Program-made: the position numbers and the translations under genes
The notes under the pieces: model-generated
Database searches by the model: none
Seen by the model: only the letters and a program-made list of their open reading frames with translations
What the model was told of the DNA's origin: nothing
Shown: positions 56,347 to 61,392 of the stretch, piece by piece
Numbering within the stretch: position 1 is the stretch's first letter
Layout of the letters: every line of letters begins with the position of its first letter
NCBI RefSeq assembly: GCF_017356265.1
Contig: NZ_JAFNAW010000019.1
Coordinates: 1 to 61,392, forward strand
DNA length: 61,392 bases
Source: Paracoccus fontiphilus
GTDB taxonomy: Bacteria > Pseudomonadota > Alphaproteobacteria > Rhodobacterales > Rhodobacteraceae
Direction: 5' to 3'

Positions 56347-57678
56347 ATGGCAAAGGCGCTGACCGCGAAGGCCGTCGAGGCCGCAAAGCCGAAGGCCACA
56401 CGATACGAAATTCCAGATGCGCGCATTGCCGGATTGTTCCTGGTCGTGCAGCCATCGGGCGGCAAGTCGTGGGCGTGGCGGTATCGACTTGCCGGAAAGC
56501 CGAAGAAGCTGACGATCGGGCCTATCCTGGCGGATCGATCCGAAGAGCGCGTGCCGCATATCGGCGATGCTCACACTCTGGCCGAAGCGCGGGCGGCGGC
56601 AGAGAACGCGGCGCGGGTGCTGGCCGAAGGCGGTGATCCGGCTGCCTTGAAGCGCGCGGACGTCCAAGCCAGCCGCGAGGGAACCGACACGGTTGACCAT
56701 GCCCTTGAAGAATACCTGCGCCTGCACGTCGAGAAGAAAAACCGCGCGAACACGATTGCCAGCGTCAAAAGCTTCCTCGCCCTGCACGTTCGCCCCGCAT
56801 GGACCGGCAAGAAGCTGAAGGCCATCGCGGCGAAAGACGTGCGCGATCTGATGCGCAAGGTTGAGGATCCGGTCGAGAAAAACGGAAGGATGCGCGGCGG
56901 GCCGGTTGCTGCCAAGCGGGGCCATGCCGTGCTATCCCGGTTCTTTGCCTGGTGCGTCACAGAGGGAAAAATCCCGGCCTCGCCGGTTATCTCGACCGCT
57001 GCACCTTCCTCACCTGAAGCGCGTGACCGGATCCTGACCGACGACGAAGTGTCGCTCGTCTGGCGGGCCGCTGACCGTATAGGCGCGCCGTTCGGCCCAA
57101 TGCTCCGGTTGCTGCTGCTGACCGGCCAGCGCCGGGAAGAGGTTGCCGCGATGCGCTGGGCGGAGATCGAGGGCATCCACGGCCCAGCGCCCTTGTGGGT
57201 GATACCCGCGTCACGGTCGAAGAATGGAAAGCCTCATGCCGTTCCCCTCGCGCCCGAGGCCGCGGCCATCTTGCAGGCCCTGCCGCGCGTCACTGATCCT
57301 AACACCGGCAAGGAAAGTCAGTTCGTGTTTACGACCACAGGCGAGACACCTGTATCAGGCTACTCAAAGGCAAAGGCGCGGCTGGACCATGAGATTGCAG
57401 AACTGGTCGGGGATGAAGCCGATCCGATCCCGGCATGGCGCCTGCATGATCTGCGCCGTACGGTTGCGTCGGGGATGGCGCGGCTGGCTCAGCCCGTCCA
57501 TGTGGTTGAAGCGGTCCTGAACCATCGCAGCGGCGCCATCTCCGGGGTGGCAGCGGTCTACATCCGTCATGAATTCGCCGATGAGAAGCGCGCAGCCTTG
57601 TCCGCATGGGCGCGTGCGGTGATGGCTTTGGTCGAGCCGAAAGAAAATAACGTAATCGAACTGGCGGGGGCGCGGTAA
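56347..57678 (+). CDS. int: Tyrosine-family integrase
   Basis: 443 residues. The N-terminal 90 residues match the DUF4102 arm-binding domain of P4/CP4-57-type integrases. The catalytic residues can be placed: Arg262 in LTGQRREEV, His367 and Arg370 in LHDLRRT, His393 in LNHRSG, and the nucleophile Tyr405 in AAVYIRHEF. All are intact, so it should be active. It stands next to the tRNA-Thr remnant, as expected for a self-integrating element. GAGAGGATAGAGG precedes the ATG. Its stop overlaps the next start by one base. Confidence 0.95.
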   Translation: MAKALTAKAVEAAKPKATRYEIPDARIAGLFLVVQPSGGKSWAWRYRLAGKPKKLTIGPILADRSEERVPHIGDAHTLAEARAAAENAARVLAEGGDPAALKRADVQASREGTDTVDHALEEYLRLHVEKKNRANTIASVKSFLALHVRPAWTGKKLKAIAAKDVRDLMRKVEDPVEKNGRMRGGPVAAKRGHAVLSRFFAWCVTEGKIPASPVISTAAPSSPEARDRILTDDEVSLVWRAADRIGAPFGPMLRLLLLTGQRREEVAAMRWAEIEGIHGPAPLWVIPASRSKNGKPHAVPLAPEAAAILQALPRVTDPNTGKESQFVFTTTGETPVSGYSKAKARLDHEIAELVGDEADPIPAWRLHDLRRTVASGMARLAQPVHVVEAVLNHRSGAISGVAAVYIRHEFADEKRAALSAWARAVMALVEPKENNVIELAGAR

Positions 57679-58220
57679 TGAACGCAGAGCAAGACAACTG
57701 CGAGGCCCTTGACGTGCTGGTCGATTACTTCGTCACCGGCGCAGGATGGTCGATCGAAAGAGCACGAGACGGCGTAATAACTGCATGGCTGAAAGCTGGC
57801 GACATTGCGCCCTATCTCTATTTCACAGCGATTGGTCATACACCTTCGAACGCAGTGGCGCGTCTGATCGCCCGGATGATGATCAAAGGCGAAGAGCCTG
57901 GCGCCGATGGATTCGAGGATCTGCCGTTCGGATTGAAGCTGACAGGCGACATGCGTGGGCGTCCTGATCAACTCGCGGAGTTACGGAAGTTCCTAGGCGT
58001 CAGACATTCTATGACGTTGAGCAAAGGGCGGAAGAAATCTGGCGCCGCCTCATATTCCGGCGCAGCAGATGATGAAGCGTCTGACCTTGCATCGACTGTG
58101 AAGGTTGGCAAGCGCATGATAGCCACCAGAACTATCCGACAGGCACGTGAACAGATTGAGCGGGATCTTGACGCAGGGCGCTTCCCGAAAATTCTTTCAA
58201 GTCTTATCTCGTTGAATTAA
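57678..58220 (+). CDS. Hypothetical protein coupled to the integrase
   Basis: 180 residues, no family recognised. The N-terminal half, with LDVLVDYFVTGAGWSIERARDG, appears helical; residues 100-130 are basic and Ser/Gly-rich (SKGRKKSGAASYSG), suggesting a flexible nucleic-acid-contacting linker; the C-terminal end (IRQAREQIERDLDAGRFP) looks like an amphipathic helix. The start is fixed by the TAATG overlap with the integrase stop. A recombination directionality factor or accessory to the integrase is possible but not supported by a motif. Confidence 0.7.
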   Translation: MNAEQDNCEALDVLVDYFVTGAGWSIERARDGVITAWLKAGDIAPYLYFTAIGHTPSNAVARLIARMMIKGEEPGADGFEDLPFGLKLTGDMRGRPDQLAELRKFLGVRHSMTLSKGRKKSGAASYSGAADDEASDLASTVKVGKRMIATRTIRQAREQIERDLDAGRFPKILSSLISLN

Positions 58221-58299
58221 TTGCAAAAGGCAACCATTCTCTAGAGATTGTATGCCAACTCTTTCTGTGGCCTCACCTTCGGCTATGTGAATATTGGTC

Positions 58300-58323
58300 T
58301 GTATCCGGTTACAAAAGGATACA
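58300..58323. promoter_or_regulatory. Palindrome at the start of the AlpA-like gene
   Basis: Arms TGTATCC (58300-58306) and GGATACA (58317-58323) around ten bases, ending five bases before the ATG and covering the ribosome binding site AAAGGA. Well placed for autoregulation by the encoded protein or an element repressor. Confidence 0.55.
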
Positions 58324-58327
58324 AACC

Positions 58328-58519
58328 ATGCAAGCCGATCGCCGCGAAACTCGCCTGATCCCGACAAGCGAAATGCCGTTTTCGCGCATGACGCTCTGGC
58401 GCCTGCCGCAGACTGACCCAAGCTTCCCGAAGCCGATCAAGATCGGAAATCGGAACTACTATCGCTCTGACGAATACCAGCAATGGATTGAAGAAAAGAG
58501 CGCAGAGCGCGCTGCCTAA
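58328..58519 (+). CDS. AlpA-family regulator/excisionase-like protein
   Basis: 63 residues with a MerR/AlpA-type winged helix-turn-helix: TSEMPFSRMTLWRLPQTD then FPKPIKIGNRNYYRSDEYQQW. AlpA activates the excision of cryptic prophage CP4-57, and relatives regulate P4-like elements. Length and pattern are normal. It lies alone between two hypothetical genes, preceded by a palindrome, and is likely the control gene of the element. Confidence 0.85.
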   Translation: MQADRRETRLIPTSEMPFSRMTLWRLPQTDPSFPKPIKIGNRNYYRSDEYQQWIEEKSAERAA

Positions 58520-58644
58520 CCCGTCCATGACATGCCGGAACGGAAACCGCCCGGCCATGTCGAAACACAACCGGGCGGGCAGACAGTTATCCAGTTGCGA
58601 ATATCGCATCATCTGCGCCGCCGCACAACCCTGCGAGGCAAAAT

Positions 58645-59199
58645 ATGCGCTTCACCAATATCATAACCCGTCTGCCGGTCGATCCGATCGCACGCCGGCA
58701 GCCGGACGGCAGCATAATTTATGTGCTGCCATATAACCGGCACCGGATCGAGATGCCGCCGCTTATTTTTCCGCCGCATTCCTGGCTTTCCCGGTTGCCC
58801 CTGACAGAAATCGTTAAAGGGTGTGGGCACCTGGAATATCTGATCACGACCGCCCGGATGGAGGCGCTGATGGACAATGCCGACGCCCTGCCGGAACTGA
58901 CCGACCGCAACGTGATCCTGTTGGCCGATTTGTCCGATCTGCTGCCGATTGTCCTCCGCAAGGCTGCGGGCGGGATCGGAGCGCGCTGGCCGTCCACGCA
59001 CCTCCTGCCGGTCTTTGGCAACTGGCCGACCTTCTCGGACGTCCAAGAGCGGTTCAGGGTGCGCGACGGGCAGCAAGAGGTCTATGACGCCATCGGCTTC
59101 CTTCATGCCGTCAACGCCTCGCTGGACCTGATCGAAGGACGACTTGGCTCGAAGTCGCGGGCGCTGATCGGCTTGGACGGGGGGCACGGTGATGACTGA
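58645..59199 (+). CDS. Hypothetical protein
   Basis: 184 residues, unrecognised. It has no signal peptide or membrane segment. The middle contains a repeated acidic/hydrophobic helix pattern (ALMDNADALPELTDRNVILL, ADLSDLLPIVLRK), and the C-terminal part is mixed. Its last eight bases overlap the start of the ATPase gene, so the two are translationally coupled and the protein may act with that ATPase in element replication. The ATG follows AGGCAAAAT after 125 bases that contain a CCGCCCGG / CCGGGCGG stem at 58547-58578. Confidence 0.6.
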   Translation: MRFTNIITRLPVDPIARRQPDGSIIYVLPYNRHRIEMPPLIFPPHSWLSRLPLTEIVKGCGHLEYLITTARMEALMDNADALPELTDRNVILLADLSDLLPIVLRKAAGGIGARWPSTHLLPVFGNWPTFSDVQERFRVRDGQQEVYDAIGFLHAVNASLDLIEGRLGSKSRALIGLDGGHGDD

Positions 59200-60871
59200 C
59201 CTTTCCCCGCCCGATTGGATGTTCCAAGCTGGTGATCCTGGCCCAGCGCCCGATGATTGGGACTATGCCCCCGCCGGAAACATGTCGCCCGTGCGGGCTG
59301 GCGCTGGGCCGGCAAAAGCGCAGGAGAACACTGACGACACTGTCGCACACCTGATGCGACAGGCCCGGCGCCCCATCATCGAGTATGTGGATTGCGAACT
59401 GCCGCGCATCGTCAATATGGCTTGCAAGGCCCTGGTCGATGCTGGCGTCCCGCTTTATTCACGCGACACGGCCCTGGTCCGTCCTGTGACTATTCGAGGC
59501 ACGGCACGCGGCAACTTGGTGCGATCGGACGGCGTGACGATCCTCGTGCCAGTGACGAAGGCCGGGCTGGTCGAAATTCTGACAGCGGCGATCGACTGGC
59601 GGCGCTTCGATGGACGGAAGGGCGAATTTAAGCCTGTATCCTGCCCGCCTGTGGTCGCAGAGACGATCCTGGCGCGGCAGGGTGACTGGCCCTTCCCGCA
59701 ACTCGCTGCAGTCGTCACAGCGCCCACCATGCGCCCAGATGGCTCAGTGCTAAACGTGCCGGGTTTCGACTGCGACACTGGCATCCTTTTCGCCAGCGAT
59801 CTCAACTGGCCCACCGTTCCCGCCGCGCCCAGCAAGGCCGCTGCACAGACCGCGCTGGCCGATCTGCGCGACCTGATCGAAAGCTTTCCGTTCGTGGAGC
59901 CGTCCGATCGGGCTGCCGCCTTGGCGATGATCCTGACCGCAATCGCGCGGCCTGGCCTGCCATCCGCGCCCATGTTCGGGGTGAGCGCCCCAACGCCAGG
60001 AACCGGCAAGTCGAAGCTGGTGGATATTGCCGCAATCCTCGCGACCGGGCAGGCCGCATCCGTCCTGTCGGCCCCGCGCGAGGAAGCCGAGATGCAGAAG
60101 CAGATTGGCGCAGTCCTGATGGCAGGCGATGCCTTCATCACCCTCGACAACATCGAGTATCCGCTACGCTCGGAATTCCTGTGCCAGGCGCTGACGCAAG
60201 CCAGTGTCGCGGTGCGGGTGCTGGGCGAAAGCAAGACGCTGAAGCTGCCGACTAGCGCAACGTTCTGCGCGACCGGGAACAGCCTGCGCTTCGCTGGCGA
60301 CCTTACGCGACGGGTGGTGCTGATCAACCTGGATGCGCGGATGGAGCGGCCCGAAGAACGGGTATTCAAGCGCGATGTTATCGCGGTAGCAAAGTCAGAT
60401 CGCGTTCGCCTGGTAACGGCGGGCATGACGCTGCTGCGGGCCTTCATTGCGCAACGGGGTCCAAGGATCGTTCCTGCGCTGGGGTCCTTTGAAGGTTGGT
60501 CGAACCTGATCCGGTCTGCATTGATGTGGCTGGGCGAAGCCGATCCGCTGGGGAATGCAGCAAAGGTTCGTGAGAATGACCCAGAGCGCGAAAGGATGTT
60601 GTCGATCCTCGCGGCCCTTCCTCGGGGACGATCCTGGACAGCCAGTGAAATCGGAAAAGAGGTCCAGTCAAACGGATTGCTATCAGATGCGCTGTTCGAC
60701 TTTATGGAGCGCGGCAACCTGAACACGCGAAGGTTCGGCCACTTCCTCGCGAAGAACGAACGCCGGATCATGGAAGGCCGCGCAATTGTTCGGCGGGGCG
60801 AAAGGCAAAAGATCGCGCTATGGACAGTTGAGGACTTGGGGTTGGATCCAAGTGACCCAGATGACTTCTAA
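59192..60871 (+). CDS. P-loop ATPase, probable replication protein of the element
   Basis: 559 residues when started at the ATG at 59192 (a GTG lies one codon earlier). A Walker A motif (PTPGTGKSKL) is at about 265-274, a Walker B type (AFITLDNIE) near 312-320, and a sensor-like NSLRFAGDLTRRVVLINLD near 366-385. The C-terminal 100 residues resemble a winged helix (LNTRRFGHFLAKNERRIMEGR). This arrangement is that of helicase-type replication proteins of islands; no polymerase or primase catalytic site is visible. A terminator follows. Confidence 0.65.
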   Translation: MTDLSPPDWMFQAGDPGPAPDDWDYAPAGNMSPVRAGAGPAKAQENTDDTVAHLMRQARRPIIEYVDCELPRIVNMACKALVDAGVPLYSRDTALVRPVTIRGTARGNLVRSDGVTILVPVTKAGLVEILTAAIDWRRFDGRKGEFKPVSCPPVVAETILARQGDWPFPQLAAVVTAPTMRPDGSVLNVPGFDCDTGILFASDLNWPTVPAAPSKAAAQTALADLRDLIESFPFVEPSDRAAALAMILTAIARPGLPSAPMFGVSAPTPGTGKSKLVDIAAILATGQAASVLSAPREEAEMQKQIGAVLMAGDAFITLDNIEYPLRSEFLCQALTQASVAVRVLGESKTLKLPTSATFCATGNSLRFAGDLTRRVVLINLDARMERPEERVFKRDVIAVAKSDRVRLVTAGMTLLRAFIAQRGPRIVPALGSFEGWSNLIRSALMWLGEADPLGNAAKVRENDPERERMLSILAALPRGRSWTASEIGKEVQSNGLLSDALFDFMERGNLNTRRFGHFLAKNERRIMEGRAIVRRGERQKIALWTVEDLGLDPSDPDDF

Positions 60872-60878
60872 AGCAGTG

Positions 60879-60899
60879 ACCCCGCCAAAAGCGGGGTTT
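60879..60899 (+). terminator. Terminator after the element ATPase gene
   Basis: 7-bp stem ACCCCGC / GCGGGGT (60879-60885 with 60891-60897), loop CAAAA, then TT. It closes the plus-strand block of the element eight bases past the stop. The 130 bases to the end of the convergent gene hold nothing else I can name. Confidence 0.75.
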
Positions 60900-61031
60900 C
60901 TCTATTATGGTATGACCGTTTAAGAATTCCGATGCGTCAGGGGCAGCAATGCGTTCCTTGTGGTCATTCCCCCGTCATTGTGGGCACCTGATGAGAGAAG
61001 AGCAAAACGGCAGCCTTGATAGGCTCTCCAT

Positions 61032-61391
61032 CTATGAGAACTCGGCGTACTCACGAAATAGAGAGAGTTCTTCAATTTTTGGGACGGGATCCAGCTCTTC
61101 TGGCTTGCTGATTACGATCTTTGTCACATCAAGCGCCTCGACCAGTGCCGGATTGCTGATCCAATCGTTATTCCAGAGCTTTGCCGCGTGACCGTTAACT
61201 ATCTGGCAGATCGGCTCAGAACTCTCAAATGTCAGGCCAACACCCTTAGCTTTGGTTACGCGTTGCAGCCAAACCTCAAGATGACCATTGTGCGGTACCC
61301 GCTGCAGGTCACGTCCGTCAAGCTGGTGTAATTTCCCAGATGGCCTGAGGTCATGATCAGGCGGCTTTTGTGGTAATGCTGAGAATGGGGT
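61032..61391 (-). CDS. 3' part of an unrecognised gene (119 codons visible)
   Basis: On the minus strand the frame ending in TAG at 61032-61034 stays open for 119 codons to the window edge. The visible protein contains LDGRDLQRVPHNGHLEVWLQ, then VGLTFESSEPICQIVNGHAAK, and ends ELSLFREYAEFS. A stop-free run this long is unlikely by chance at this base composition. No start codon is inside the window. I do not recognise the family. It is convergent with the ATPase gene, at the usual cargo position of such elements. Confidence 0.6.
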   Translation of the reverse strand, partial: TPFSALPQKPPDHDLRPSGKLHQLDGRDLQRVPHNGHLEVWLQRVTKAKGVGLTFESSEPICQIVNGHAAKLWNNDWISNPALVEALDVTKIVISKPEELDPVPKIEELSLFREYAEFS

Positions 61392-61392
61392 C

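Larger units (their letters stand above)
56114..61392. mobile_element. Integrative element inserted at tRNA-Thr(CGT), left part
   Basis: Begins at the tRNA-Thr remnant and continues past the window edge. It contains an integrase, a coupled unknown gene, an AlpA-like regulator, a second unknown gene, a P-loop replication ATPase and a convergent unknown gene. The layout resembles P4-like phage satellites or small integrative islands. Intergenic parts and the last 500 bases are visibly less GC-rich than the chromosome to the left. The other boundary, expected to be an intact tRNA-Thr(CGT), is outside the window. Confidence 0.85.

Noticed and set aside
58488..58736. An 82-codon plus-strand frame between the AlpA-like gene and the next gene
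   Set aside because: Overlaps both neighbours out of frame, has no ribosome binding site and no family resemblance.
60949..61191. An 80-codon plus-strand reading frame at the window end
   Set aside because: It lies wholly opposite the longer partial minus-strand frame, has a poor serine-rich composition and no ribosome binding site.
56052..61392. A CRISPR array or retron inside the element
   Set aside because: No regularly spaced repeats and no reverse transcriptase motif are present.

Overview
The window reads as GC-rich chromosomal DNA of an alphaproteobacterium of the Rhodobacteraceae, most likely Paracoccus or a close relative. The support is indirect but consistent: a GcrA cell-cycle regulator, a short HPr kinase in a rapZ / EIIA / HPr cluster, a HIG1-type small membrane protein beside a PduO-type cobalamin adenosyltransferase and etfBA, a choline-binding protein paired with choline-sulfatase, and short intergenic repeats of a kind I remember from this family. 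No genome comparison could be run, so the genus is an inference.

Layout. 1-17.3 kb, all on the minus strand, is the core information-processing block: the start of one tuf copy, then fusA, rpsG and rpsL (str operon, with a good sigma70-type promoter at 3358-3386), a glycosyltransferase and an EamA transporter, then rpoC, rpoB, rplL, rplJ, rplA, rplK, nusG and secE. tRNA-Trp lies just beyond, separated from secE by an oppositely oriented HPP/CBS membrane gene. 18.7-26.2 kb holds a thioesterase, an outer-membrane barrel, an ABC exporter, a DUF892 protein, GFA and VOC proteins, a two-subunit GMC dehydrogenase with its own VOC protein, and a ribbon-helix-helix protein. A second, complete tuf is at 26.3-27.5 kb.

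27.7-40.9 kb, mostly plus strand, carries a DUF533/TerB-like protein, a cytochrome c' / cytochrome b561 pair, two short-chain dehydrogenases, parC (minus strand), a small cluster ending in cobalamin adenosyltransferase, etfB-etfA and 3-hydroxybutyryl-CoA dehydrogenase, and a choline / choline-O-sulfate pair (choX, betC). 40.9-46 kb holds a DUF2852 gene with a strong candidate TetR operator, a TetR gene joined to the HPr-EIIA-RapZ-HprK phosphorelay cluster, and divergent pckA. 46-56 kb holds a PhoX-type phosphatase with a Pho-box-like site, argF, argD, an ABC-2 permease, gcrA, nudC, metG, arginase and tRNA-Leu(UAA).

From 56.1 kb to the end of the window an integrated element begins. Its left boundary is the 3' fifty bases of a tRNA-Thr(CGU) gene, followed by a tyrosine integrase, an unknown protein translationally coupled to it, an AlpA-like regulator preceded by a palindrome, another unknown protein, a large P-loop replication-type ATPase, a terminator, and the 3' part of an unrecognised convergent gene cut by the window edge. 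This accessory segment is the part most likely to hold something undescribed; its right end and cargo lie outside the window.
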